This document shows, one piece after another, positions 1 to 6,837 of a DNA stretch of 7,801 nt. Location of the stretch: positions 1 to 7,801 of the forward strand of contig JALWQQ010000051.1 in NCBI GenBank assembly GCA_027083075.1. Reading direction: 5' to 3'. The position numbers were made by a program, and so were the translations under genes. The notes below the pieces were generated by a model that was not told the origin of the DNA, searched no databases, and was given only the letters and a program-made list of their open reading frames with translations. Source of the stretch: Campylobacteraceae bacterium (lineage in GTDB: Bacteria; Campylobacterota; Campylobacteria; Campylobacterales; Sulfurovaceae). Numbering within the stretch: the first letter of the stretch is position 1; the number at the start of each line of letters is the position of its first letter.

Positions 1-1750
1 CCTCCGGCGAACAGTCGGTATCGTCGGGCCATTCACGCACATAGCCGTCCACTTTGCTTTTGTTGGTGCCGTCGATCGCGATAAAAGGCATAAGCACCAC
101 ATCGCGCTTGGCATCAATATTGTTCACCACGCGCCAGATCAGCATATAGGGGTTATCAAGATCGTTACCTTTGGCATCGACGATTATCACAACGCGCAGA
201 TGGGATGCCAACGGTGTCAATGCTTTGATCGTCTCTTGTTGGCTTCGGCGTTTATCGACGACAATGACGCAGATCGGATTGGGGGTGTCGGTGTAGCATT
301 GGCGCAGATCGACGATCTCGTCGCTTAAAGTTTGTATCTTGGCTAAGAGCTCGCCGTCATCCAGAAGTTCTATCTCGCGTGCAACCGGTTCACCCGTAGC
401 ATCCACCCCTAACTTGCCGCCGACAAACTGTTGTTCGGAACTATGGTCAAGATGATCGACAATCCCTTCGCTAATGAGGATCCTTGAAGCATCGAGGCGC
501 TCCAAGATATGACGTGCAATCGCGTCATGATCGGTCAATGCGGGCGCATCCTCGCCGACAAAGATCGCATGCTTCACGAAGCTCATCTGCCCTACTCCCC
601 AAAAGGCGTGCATAAACTGCTTGGCATGTCCCGGATAGTGCACCTGCATCTTGGCTAAGATGAGGTTGTGAAAGACACCGTTTTCGGGCATATAGTAGTC
701 GATCAGATCAGGCGCCATCGGCTTGAGTAATGGCAAAAAGATACGCTCGGTCGCCCAGCCCATATATTTATCTTCCAAAGGGGGTTTGCCAACGACGGTG
801 GCGACATAGACGGGATCTTTGCGCATCGTGATGCGCTCGACTTCGAGCACCGGAAAGGGCTCGGGCAATGTATAGTAGCCGGTATGATCCCCGAAAGGTC
901 CTTCGATCTCGCGCTTGCTCGGATCGACATACCCTTCGATGATGATATCGGCATCCTCGGGAACATAGAGCGGATTGCCAAGCGACTTGACGAGTCGTGC
1001 GCCGCGCTTGCGTATAAAGCCATAGAGCAACATCTCAAATATCCCGTGCGGCATCGGCGCTTGACCGCACCAGATATAGAGCGGATCGCCGCCGATCGCG
1101 ATGCTTACCGGCATCTTTTTGTCCGCTGCTTCGTATTGGTCGAAAAAGTGACTTGCATCTTTGTGGATCTGCCAGTGCATCCCGAGGCGCCGCCTGTCGT
1201 AGCGTTGCAGGCGATACATGCCGAGATTGTGCATCGTACCGTCAAGGCTTTGGGTATAGACCTGTCCCATCGTAATGAAGGCACCGCCGTCTTGCTCCCA
1301 TGTTTTTAGCAGGGGTAATCGAAATAGATCGATCTCATTGCCTTCAAATACGATCTCTTGACACCTACCACGTTTTCTACTGCGCTTGGGAAAGATAGAT
1401 TTGAGTTGCCACAGCGTCGGCAGCATCGCAAGCTTCTCTTTGAAGCTACGCGGCGGTTTGAACTTCATTAGCGTATCGATCTGCGCCGCAATCGCATCAG
1501 GCGCATCGCCCAAGATCTTTTGGGTTACCGCCTTGTTGGCATAGAGATTCATTAAGACGGGAATATCGTACTCAATGCCAAGTCTGCGGCTAACGGGCTT
1601 GGTAAAAAGAAGCGGACGCGAATCGGGCTTTTTAACCTCGATGTAGGCAAGATGAGGGATCTCAAGCTCGACATCGAGCGGTGTATCGATGATCTTAAGA
1701 TCGGCGTGCTCTTTAAGCCAAGCGATCGTTTCGTTCGTTTCGTAGTCCAC
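1..1750 (-). CDS. ubiD: UbiD-family aromatic-acid decarboxylase, 3' end cut by window edge
   Basis: UbiD-family enzymes are prenylated-FMN-dependent decarboxylases. In Campylobacterota, which make menaquinone by the futalosine route, this homologue is thought to decarboxylate a naphthoate precursor of menaquinone. The frame is open for 583 codons from the start to the window edge. It holds the family hallmarks: NLGMYR (about residues 175-180), GMHWQIHKD (190-198), IGGDP (219-223) and EGPFGDHTGYY (283-293). By comparison with the Fdc1 active site, R180, E283 and D288 would be the catalytic Arg-Glu-Asp/Glu triad, and N175, H192 and probably E239 the metal ligands. The start is GTG at 1750, with AAGG six bases upstream; a TTG at 1756 with AGGA ten bases upstream is the alternative. 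An ATG at 1752 opens only a 66-codon out-of-frame shadow. Family members are about 600 residues, so only a short C-terminal piece is missing. Family certain; exact substrate inferred. Confidence 0.95.
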   Translation of the reverse strand, partial: MDYETNETIAWLKEHADLKIIDTPLDVELEIPHLAYIEVKKPDSRPLLFTKPVSRRLGIEYDIPVLMNLYANKAVTQKILGDAPDAIAAQIDTLMKFKPPRSFKEKLAMLPTLWQLKSIFPKRSRKRGRCQEIVFEGNEIDLFRLPLLKTWEQDGGAFITMGQVYTQSLDGTMHNLGMYRLQRYDRRRLGMHWQIHKDASHFFDQYEAADKKMPVSIAIGGDPLYIWCGQAPMPHGIFEMLLYGFIRKRGARLVKSLGNPLYVPEDADIIIEGYVDPSKREIEGPFGDHTGYYTLPEPFPVLEVERITMRKDPVYVATVVGKPPLEDKYMGWATERIFLPLLKPMAPDLIDYYMPENGVFHNLILAKMQVHYPGHAKQFMHAFWGVGQMSFVKHAIFVGEDAPALTDHDAIARHILERLDASRILISEGIVDHLDHSSEQQFVGGKLGVDATGEPVAREIELLDDGELLAKIQTLSDEIVDLRQCYTDTPNPICVIVVDKRRSQQETIKALTPLASHLRVVIIVDAKGNDLDNPYMLIWRVVNNIDAKRDVVLMPFIAIDGTNKSKVDGYVREWPDDTDCSPE

Positions 1751-1792
1751 ATGCAACCTTATATCGTCCTCTCTTTATACGGAGGTGAAATC

Positions 1793-1820
1793 GATATAAG
1801 TGTATCTATTTTTAGATTAA
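1793..1820 (-). promoter_or_regulatory. weak candidate promoter for ubiD
   Basis: Reading the minus strand, TTAATC (1820-1815) and TATATC (1798-1793) are 16 bases apart, about 40 bases upstream of the ubiD start. A short inverted repeat, ATCTA/TAGAT with a 4-base loop (1804-1817), lies in the spacer and could be an operator or chance. Matches to consensus are poor. The main argument is position: a candidate terminator lies just upstream, so ubiD needs its own promoter if that terminator works. Confidence 0.25.
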
Positions 1821-1830
1821 CTTGAGGAGG

Positions 1831-1867
1831 AAAAAGAGGTCGCTTCGCACCCTATAGGCACGAAGCG
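1831..1867 (-). terminator. candidate Rho-independent terminator after the lipoprotein gene
   Basis: On the minus strand, 21 bases past the lipoprotein stop codon, the 7-bp inverted repeat CGCTTCG/CGAAGCG (1867-1861 and 1847-1841) encloses a 13-base loop that can itself form a CC/GG pair. It is followed after four bases by TTTTT (1835-1831). The stem is GC-rich enough, but the U tract is short and slightly displaced, so termination may be partial and some transcripts may continue into ubiD. Confidence 0.5.
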
Positions 1868-1888
1868 TAAAACGACGGCGCATGCCCC

Positions 1889-2803
1889 TTAGCGAGTGCC
1901 TTCGTTTGAAGTGTTGTTACCGTTATCGTTATTGCCGATGTCGTTTCCATTGCCGTTATCGTTTGGATTGGTACTACCGCCATCCATTGTATCGGGCACT
2001 CCGTTATCATTGCTATCTTGCAGTGCATCCGGGATGCCGTCACTGTTGGTATCCGCTACGATATCGGGCTTACCGTCATGATTTTTATCTTGCATCATGT
2101 CGGGTATACCGTCTTTATTCGTATCGTCTTCGATATCCGGCTTACCGTTGCCGTTTCTATCTTCAAGTGCATCGGGTTTGCCGTTGCCATTATAGTCATC
2201 GAGCATATCAATGCTACCATCTGTATTCTTGTCTTGCAAGAGATCGACCTCCCCATCATGGTCGGCATCGAATTTGTTGCTTGCGTTTTGCGCAAGAATC
2301 GCCGAACTCGCATTGACATCAACACGATAAGCACTATCCGTAAGATGGTCATTGTTTGCATCGTAGCTATTAGCACCGGGCGCTTGCTTGACAGGAAGAT
2401 TGACATTTCCGAGATTTAAAGTGTCGGACACTTTAACTTGTTTCGATCCATTAACATCTACCTTGGTAACCAAGATGGTGCTTGCATTGTTCTCATTGGT
2501 CGTCATCACCAATCTACACGGAACATTTTTAGGCACCCTTAATGTAAAAGCGTTTTTGTTTGCACCGTTTTTAACCGTGTGAACCATCGTATAGTTCCCA
2601 TCGGCACAAAACGCCTCTACTTTCGCTTTTGGTGCCGTACCTTTGATCTTTGCGGTTAATGCGGCAAGCAGTTGCGATTTGATGTTCGCAGCATCGCTAC
2701 TGTTGATATACGAATCCACTAAATTCTTGACGCTATTGCTACTACATCCGACCATAAGTGCCGATCCTGCTACAAGCGCCGCTACTTTAAGATATCCTTT
2801 CAT
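1889..2803 (-). CDS. lipoprotein with eight tandem 12-residue calcium-binding-type repeats
   Basis: Predicted 304-residue secreted lipoprotein of unknown function. Residues 1-20 form a lipoprotein signal ending in the lipobox LMVGC; C20 would be lipidated, and Ser at +2 predicts outer-membrane sorting by the general rule. Residues about 60-140 look like a small beta-rich domain with two cysteines (C66, C96) that could form a disulfide. Residues 179-274 are eight gapless 12-residue units with the pattern D-x-N-x-D/N-G-x-P/V/I-D-x-x-x, resembling thrombospondin type 3 and other Asp/Asn-Gly calcium loops. The tail (275-304) is Asn/Gly/Asp-rich and looks disordered. The ATG start has AAGGAG six bases upstream. 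The gene sits between hemC and ubiD, which adjoin in C. jejuni as I recall. It is AT-richer and poorer in GATC sites than its neighbours, suggesting separate acquisition. Adhesion, envelope stability or calcium binding are guesses. Confidence 0.88.
   Translation of the reverse strand: MKGYLKVAALVAGSALMVGCSSNSVKNLVDSYINSSDAANIKSQLLAALTAKIKGTAPKAKVEAFCADGNYTMVHTVKNGANKNAFTLRVPKNVPCRLVMTTNENNASTILVTKVDVNGSKQVKVSDTLNLGNVNLPVKQAPGANSYDANNDHLTDSAYRVDVNASSAILAQNASNKFDADHDGEVDLLQDKNTDGSIDMLDDYNGNGKPDALEDRNGNGKPDIEDDTNKDGIPDMMQDKNHDGKPDIVADTNSDGIPDALQDSNDNGVPDTMDGGSTNPNDNGNGNDIGNNDNGNNTSNEGTR
1982..2269 (-). repeat. tandem array of eight 36-bp units encoding Asp/Asn-Gly calcium loops
   Basis: The stretch encodes eight consecutive 12-residue units without a single insertion or deletion: units begin DADHDG, DKNTDG, DYNGNG, DRNGNG, DTNKDG, DKNHDG, DTNSDG and DSNDNG. 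Each has acidic or Asn residues at positions 1, 3 and 5, Gly at 6 and Asp at 9. The nucleotide copies have diverged clearly, mostly at third positions and in the variable residues, so the array is old or under selection for the protein pattern rather than a fresh expansion. Confidence 0.9.
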
Positions 2804-2809
2804 TGTGTA

Positions 2810-2815
2810 CTCCTT
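2810..2815 (-). promoter_or_regulatory. ribosome binding site of the lipoprotein gene
   Basis: AAGGAG on the minus strand, six bases before the ATG at 2803. It is a near-ideal site and fixes the start, which in turn gives a proper lipoprotein signal sequence. Confidence 0.85.
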
Positions 2816-2841
2816 ATCTTTTGGTATCTTAGCGGCAGTGT

Positions 2842-2869
2842 AACATATTGTATGAAAGCTATCTGTAAA
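2842..2869 (-). promoter_or_regulatory. candidate promoter for the lipoprotein gene
   Basis: On the minus strand the gap after hemC holds TTTACA (2869-2864) followed 16 bases later by TATGTT (2847-2842). An overlapping, better -10 match, TACAAT (2852-2847), has no good -35 at the right distance. Either would give a leader of about 30-40 bases before the ATG. The region is AT-rich, as expected of a promoter, but which hexamer is used cannot be decided by eye. Confidence 0.4.
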
Positions 2870-2922
2870 CGAAAGGTTAAGGATTTGTTAGTCTGAGAAG
2901 ATAGAAGGAGAAGAAAACGATT

Positions 2923-3879
2923 TTACAAACGCTCCGCCCTCTCCTCTTTAAAGGCGATCTTTTCGGCTTCTTTGAGGATCTCGAGTGCACCGCGATCGAT
3001 CATACGCTCTGCCAATGTTTTGCCGAGTCCTTGTGCTGCCTCGAAATCACCCTCAAGGCGCTCTTCGAGGATATGTGTGCCGTTTGGATATCCGATCATC
3101 GCACGAACCTCGATGCGGTCATCGTTTTTTCGTGCATTGACCGCTACGGGGGCGGAGCAGCCCGCACCGATCGCCGCCACAAAGTCGCGCTCGATTTGGG
3201 TCAAAGCAAAGGTAACGGGATCGTTCAGCGCTTCGGCGCACTCTATAGCCAAGACATTGCCCTCGACGATCTCGATACCCAGCGCCGCTTGACCCATCGG
3301 GGGGATAAAAAAGTCGAGTTTTTGGGTATAGGGAATCTCTTTGAGCAGATCGAGACGCTTGAGTCCGATATAGGCTAAGATGATCGCATCGTACTGCCCC
3401 TCGGCAAGCTTACGCAGACGCGTGTTGACATTACCGCGCAGATCTTTGACTTTAAGATCCGGACGCTTGGCAAGCAATTGCATACGACGACGTAGCGAAG
3501 TGGTGCCCACGACGGCGCCTTCGGGCAAGGCTTCGAAGCTCTCATAGCGGTGCGATAAAAAGAGATCGCTCTGATCTTGCCGTTCGGTGATCGCCGCCAA
3601 GCGAAGCCCTTCGGGGATGAAGGTCGGCACATCTTTGAGCGAATGCACCGCCATATCGGCACGCCCCTCAAGCATCGCATCCTCAAGCTCTTTAGTAAAG
3701 TGCCCTTTGCCGCCGACAAGCGCCAAGGGCTTATCGAGTATCTTGTCGCCTTTGGAGGTCATTTTATTGAGCACCACCTCGACATCTTCCAAGGCGGACT
3801 CTATGCGCGCTTTGACATGATACGCCTGCCAGAGTGCCAATGCGCTCTCTCGTGTAGCGATAACAATCTTCTTTTTCAC
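2923..3879 (-). CDS. hemC: porphobilinogen deaminase (hydroxymethylbilane synthase)
   Basis: Cytoplasmic enzyme that joins four porphobilinogen molecules into hydroxymethylbilane, the linear tetrapyrrole precursor of heme and siroheme. The 318-residue product matches the usual family length of about 310. It starts with the conserved ATRESALALWQA (residues 8-19), then GGKGHFTKELE (56-66), AVHSLKDVP (77-85, with D83 in the place of the catalytic aspartate), GTTSLRRR (125-132) and LRGNVNTRL (147-155). IGAGCSAPVAV (237-247) carries C241, the expected attachment point of the dipyrromethane cofactor. The start is GTG at 3879, with AAAGAG six bases upstream, overlapping the end of the preceding gene; starting here gives the normal N-terminus. 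It lies 10 bases after the dsb-like gene and appears to be the last gene of the hemA operon. No hairpin terminator follows. Confidence 0.97.
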   Translation of the reverse strand: MKKKIVIATRESALALWQAYHVKARIESALEDVEVVLNKMTSKGDKILDKPLALVGGKGHFTKELEDAMLEGRADMAVHSLKDVPTFIPEGLRLAAITERQDQSDLFLSHRYESFEALPEGAVVGTTSLRRRMQLLAKRPDLKVKDLRGNVNTRLRKLAEGQYDAIILAYIGLKRLDLLKEIPYTQKLDFFIPPMGQAALGIEIVEGNVLAIECAEALNDPVTFALTQIERDFVAAIGAGCSAPVAVNARKNDDRIEVRAMIGYPNGTHILEERLEGDFEAAQGLGKTLAERMIDRGALEILKEAEKIAFKEERAERL

Positions 3880-3889
3880 GTAGCGCTCT

Positions 3890-4720
3890 TTACTTGATCA
3901 GCTTTTTGTAACCGTCTCTGTTTTTATCCCACTTACCGTCGATATAGATCGTCGGTGTCCCTTTTACCATTAGGCGCGAAGCGGCATCTTCGTCATGCTT
4001 GATCGCCTCCTTGACCTCTTTGGCATCGATCTCCTCTTGCGATACGCTCAACCCCGTATGTTTTTGTACCGCTTGCAAGACCTTGGTCGTATTGGTCTCC
4101 CTGAAGCCGATCTTAAGGTCGTAAAACTTCTCAAGCGCCTCTTTTTTACCCTTCTTTTGCGCTACATGCATGATGCGCGTCAAGATACCCGAAACGGGGT
4201 GGATCTGTAACAACGGTAGATGATAGTAGTAGAGTGCGATCTTATCGGGATGCTCCTTTGCCGCCTTCAAAAGACCGGGGACGGTTTGGCGACAGAAGGG
4301 GCACATCGGATCGCTAAAGACGATGATCTTGTGTGCAGCATCTTTCTTGCCGTAAAGTAGATGCGCATCATCATACAGGCTATCGGGGACATTCGGTCGG
4401 ATCAGATCGCGATACTCTTTTTTCTCTTTTAGGCTAAAGAGGCGACCCGTAACCAGATCGCCGTTAACAAAGATCGTTTCGGGGATCTTAAGCTCTTTAC
4501 CTTGAAACTTGAGCTTCATCACCGTCAGATAGACATCCCATCCCGGAAGCGCTTTCTCTTGCTTCTTTTCTATGATCTCCAGATCTTCTACTTTAACTTG
4601 CGGGTTACGTACCACATCGCTTTTAATGTAAGTAAGCAGTTGCGCCTTATCAACTCCTTGCGCACTAACGATCGCCGTGGTGATCGTCGCTGCTGTCAAC
4701 AACTTCGACATCAATGACAT
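3890..4720 (-). CDS. exported thioredoxin-fold thiol-disulfide oxidoreductase (DsbA/DsbC/DsbG-like)
   Basis: Predicted periplasmic protein of 276 residues that makes, breaks or reshuffles disulfide bonds. Residues 1-20 are a signal peptide with a VSA cleavage site before Q21. An N-terminal region (about 21-125) precedes the thioredoxin-fold domain, whose active site is CPFC at 140-143, after the strand KIIVFSDPM. KGTPT near 253-257 supplies the cis-proline (P256) loop. The middle helical part fits a DsbA/DsbG-type insertion. An ATG at 4735 would add five residues (MKEKR), but the strong AAGGAG at 4732-4727 lies inside that extension and points to the ATG at 4720. The start is nested in the 3' end of fxsA, implying translational coupling. 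It sits between fxsA and hemC. Roles in periplasmic thiol chemistry or cytochrome c maturation are possible; whether it is an oxidase or an isomerase cannot be told from the sequence. It may relate to the Helicobacter HP0231 type. Confidence 0.9.
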   Translation of the reverse strand: MSLMSKLLTAATITTAIVSAQGVDKAQLLTYIKSDVVRNPQVKVEDLEIIEKKQEKALPGWDVYLTVMKLKFQGKELKIPETIFVNGDLVTGRLFSLKEKKEYRDLIRPNVPDSLYDDAHLLYGKKDAAHKIIVFSDPMCPFCRQTVPGLLKAAKEHPDKIALYYYHLPLLQIHPVSGILTRIMHVAQKKGKKEALEKFYDLKIGFRETNTTKVLQAVQKHTGLSVSQEEIDAKEVKEAIKHDEDAASRLMVKGTPTIYIDGKWDKNRDGYKKLIK

Positions 4721-5090
4721 CCTCTTCTCCTTCATGATAAGTTGAGTGAACTTTTGATCGGTTCATTGTAGCGCGTGAACGTAAATAGAAACTATAAAGC
4801 AGACTTAGCACACCCATCAGGTCGCTCAACACGCCGGGTACAATCAGCAAGAGTGCGCCCACCATATATGCAGCCGACGCATCATGAAAGCGTCGCGGAT
4901 CGCTTCTGCCCTCCATCATATCGCGCATGTGACCGGCAACGGTATAGGGTGTGCGTTGCAAAAGCACGACACCGACCATCGCCGACGCAACGATCCAGAG
5001 TGCCGAGAGCCAAAAGCCGATCTGCTCCCCCACCTTCAGCGACAGGTAGAGTTCCAAGAAAAAAAGCGGCGCAAGCAGTAGAAACGGCAC
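4665..5090 (-). CDS. fxsA: FxsA-family inner-membrane protein
   Basis: Small membrane protein of the FxsA family, named for an E. coli protein that relieves F-plasmid exclusion of phage T7 when overproduced; the normal role is unknown. The 141-residue product has hydrophobic segments at about 2-20, 25-44 and 73-100. The early GEQIGFWLSALWIV, with the following VGVVLLQR, is typical of the family, as is the second-half GALLLIVPGVLSDLMGVL. The C-terminal tail is acidic (VIDVEVVD, then DDHHGD) and presumably cytoplasmic. The start is GTG at 5090, six bases after the proS stop; an AGAGG about ten bases upstream lies at the end of proS. The last 18 codons or so overlap the next gene in another frame. 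Its place directly after proS matches C. jejuni Cj0543-Cj0544 as I recall it. Confidence 0.9.
   Translation of the reverse strand: MPFLLLAPLFFLELYLSLKVGEQIGFWLSALWIVASAMVGVVLLQRTPYTVAGHMRDMMEGRSDPRRFHDASAAYMVGALLLIVPGVLSDLMGVLSLLYSFYLRSRATMNRSKVHSTYHEGEEDVIDVEVVDSSDDHHGDR
4727..4732 (-). promoter_or_regulatory. ribosome binding site of the dsb-like gene, inside fxsA
   Basis: AAGGAG on the minus strand, six bases before the ATG at 4720 and lying within the coding sequence of fxsA. It decides the start of the downstream gene, because the upstream in-frame ATG at 4735 is only two bases ahead of it and has no comparable site. Confidence 0.75.
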
Positions 5091-5096
5091 GGTGCT

Positions 5097-6833
5097 CTAC
5101 CCTCTTTTGCTTTGAAGATCCGCGATCGTCGCCAAGAGCGCTTCTGCCGTCTCGGCAAGATCATCGCCGATCTCAAGATAGTGTCGTTCACCGTTTGCAC
5201 GCTCGACAAGTTCCACCTTGCCATCATTCACCCCTTTACCTACGATCAGCGCAAAAGGGATACCCATCAGCTCAAAATCCTTCATCTTCGCACCGAAGCG
5301 CTCTTTAGCGCGATCATCGTAGAGCACTTCGATACGATCGCCGATCACCTCATAGAGAGACTCCGCCACCTCTTTGGCTCTTTCGTTTTTGGCATCGCCC
5401 AAGATGATCTCGAGTGTAAACGGTGCACTCTCTTTGGTCCAGATGCACCCCTTGTCGTCGTGGTGCTGCTCGATGATTGCCGCAAGCAAGCGACTGACAC
5501 CGATGCCGTAGGTTCCCATCACCATCGGCTTTGCTTTACCGTTTTCGTCCAAAAACTCACACTTGAGCGGTTCGCTGTAGCGTGTGCCGAGTTGAAAGAT
5601 GTGCCCTACCTCGATGCCTTTGGTGTGCGTCAACTCGGCGCCGCAGTGTACGCAACGATCCCCCTCTCGCACTTCGGCGATATCGACGAAAGTAATATCT
5701 TCAGGTACCGCATAGCCTGCGATATGGTAGCCCGCTTCGTTAGCGCCGCAGACCATCGCCGTCGCACCGCGCAACGCTTCGTCGAAGCAGATCTTGACCT
5801 CATCACTAAGTCCTACGGGACCGAGATAGCCTGCCGGTAAGCCCAATGCCTCAAGCTGCGCCTCGCTTGCGTCGCTTAGATCGTCCGCACCGACAGCGTT
5901 ACACGCCTTGACCTCTTGCAATGCATCGTCACCGCGCAAGGCAAAGAGGACGATCTCGCTCTTGCCGCCTTCGAAATGCGCCTCTTTGGCGACAATCTTG
6001 AGCGTTTGCGTGGCATCGACATCGAAAAAGCGTGCCACCGCTTCGATGCTTGTCGTACCGGGTGTCGCCACTTTGCCCTCTTGTGATAGGGGTTTTGGTG
6101 TATATGCAGGCGCTGCACGTTTGGCCGCCTCGATATTGGCACCATAGTCGCACGATTTGCAGACCACCAAGGTATCCTCGCCGCTCTCGGCAAGCACCAT
6201 AAACTCTTTGCTTCCGCTTCCGCCGATCGCACCCGAATCGGCTTCAACGACGCGAAAATCAAGTCCAAGGCGACGAAAGATACGTTTATAGGTCTCCTCC
6301 ATCAAGGCAAACTCTCGCTTCATATCGGTCTCATCGACATGAAAGCTATAGCCGTCTTGCATCAAAAATTCTCGCCCACGCATCAAACCGTAACGCGGGC
6401 GCACCTCGTCGCGAAACTTCCAATTTATCTGATAGAGGTGTTGCGGCAGCTGCTTGTAGCTCTTGACACTTTGGCGCACCAGATTGACCATCATCTCTTC
6501 GTGCGTAGGTCCAAGGACAAACTCATTCTCTTTGCGATCTTTGAAACGCAACAACTCTTTGCCGTACTTCTCGTAACGTCCGCTCTCTTGCCACAACGAG
6601 GCGGGTGTGACAAACGCCAAGCTTACCTCTTGGCAACCGACGCGATCAAGCTCCTCTTTCACCACTCGGCGCACTTTATCAAGTACGCGTTTGCCCAACG
6701 GCAAAAAGTTGTACAGTCCGCTTCCCCCCGCATTTTGGATAAATCCGCCGCGCAAAAGATAGATGTGGCTCGGTAGTTGTGCGTCGGAAGGCACCTCCTT
6801 GACGGTAGGGATTAGCAACTTGGAAAATCTCAC
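5097..6833 (-). CDS. proS: prolyl-tRNA synthetase, bacterial type with editing domain
   Basis: Cytoplasmic class II aminoacyl-tRNA synthetase that charges tRNA-Pro. At 578 residues it has the length of the bacterial type. Visible in order: motif 1 region [17 protein letters not shown] (38-54), the GPTHEE loop (108-113), motif 2 FRDEVRPR (140-147) followed by GREFLMQD (153-160), an inserted YbaK-like editing domain (about 229-393), motif 3 [11 protein letters not shown] (440-450), and a C-terminal anticodon-binding domain (about 470-578). K279 sits roughly where the editing-site lysine is expected. Two CxxC pairs (C225/C228 and C394/C397) flank the editing insert and could share a zinc ion. 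The start is GTG at 6833, four bases after the hemA stop, with AAAGGA seven bases upstream; [14 protein letters not shown] is a normal N-terminus. Confidence 0.98.
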   Translation of the reverse strand: MRFSKLLIPTVKEVPSDAQLPSHIYLLRGGFIQNAGGSGLYNFLPLGKRVLDKVRRVVKEELDRVGCQEVSLAFVTPASLWQESGRYEKYGKELLRFKDRKENEFVLGPTHEEMMVNLVRQSVKSYKQLPQHLYQINWKFRDEVRPRYGLMRGREFLMQDGYSFHVDETDMKREFALMEETYKRIFRRLGLDFRVVEADSGAIGGSGSKEFMVLAESGEDTLVVCKSCDYGANIEAAKRAAPAYTPKPLSQEGKVATPGTTSIEAVARFFDVDATQTLKIVAKEAHFEGGKSEIVLFALRGDDALQEVKACNAVGADDLSDASEAQLEALGLPAGYLGPVGLSDEVKICFDEALRGATAMVCGANEAGYHIAGYAVPEDITFVDIAEVREGDRCVHCGAELTHTKGIEVGHIFQLGTRYSEPLKCEFLDENGKAKPMVMGTYGIGVSRLLAAIIEQHHDDKGCIWTKESAPFTLEIILGDAKNERAKEVAESLYEVIGDRIEVLYDDRAKERFGAKMKDFELMGIPFALIVGKGVNDGKVELVERANGERHYLEIGDDLAETAEALLATIADLQSKRG

Positions 6834-6837
6834 GTCC

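Noticed and set aside
884..1309. 141-codon plus-strand frame
   Set aside because: Antisense to strongly conserved UbiD motifs, with no domain or RBS of its own.
1552..1752. Minus-strand 66-codon frame starting with ATG at 1752
   Set aside because: It overlaps the start of ubiD out of frame; the frame from GTG at 1750 shows continuous UbiD homology to the window edge.
1804..1817. ATCTA-TTTT-TAGAT inverted repeat upstream of ubiD as a terminator or operator
   Set aside because: A five-base AT-rich stem is too weak for a terminator and common by chance; noted only within the candidate promoter.
1982..2269. Tandem 36-bp units as a CRISPR array
   Set aside because: There is no repeat-spacer alternation; the units are contiguous, diverged and in frame, encoding a protein repeat.
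1882..2316. Plus-strand reading frame rich in Tyr, Arg, Cys and His opposite the lipoprotein repeats
   Set aside because: It is the antisense of the 36-bp repeat array; the periodic composition follows from the repeats, there is no RBS, and the minus strand carries a lipoprotein signal and ordered calcium loops.
5112..5840. 242-codon plus-strand frame
   Set aside because: Antisense shadow of proS; it lies across motif 3 and the anticodon-binding domain and shows no recognisable protein pattern.
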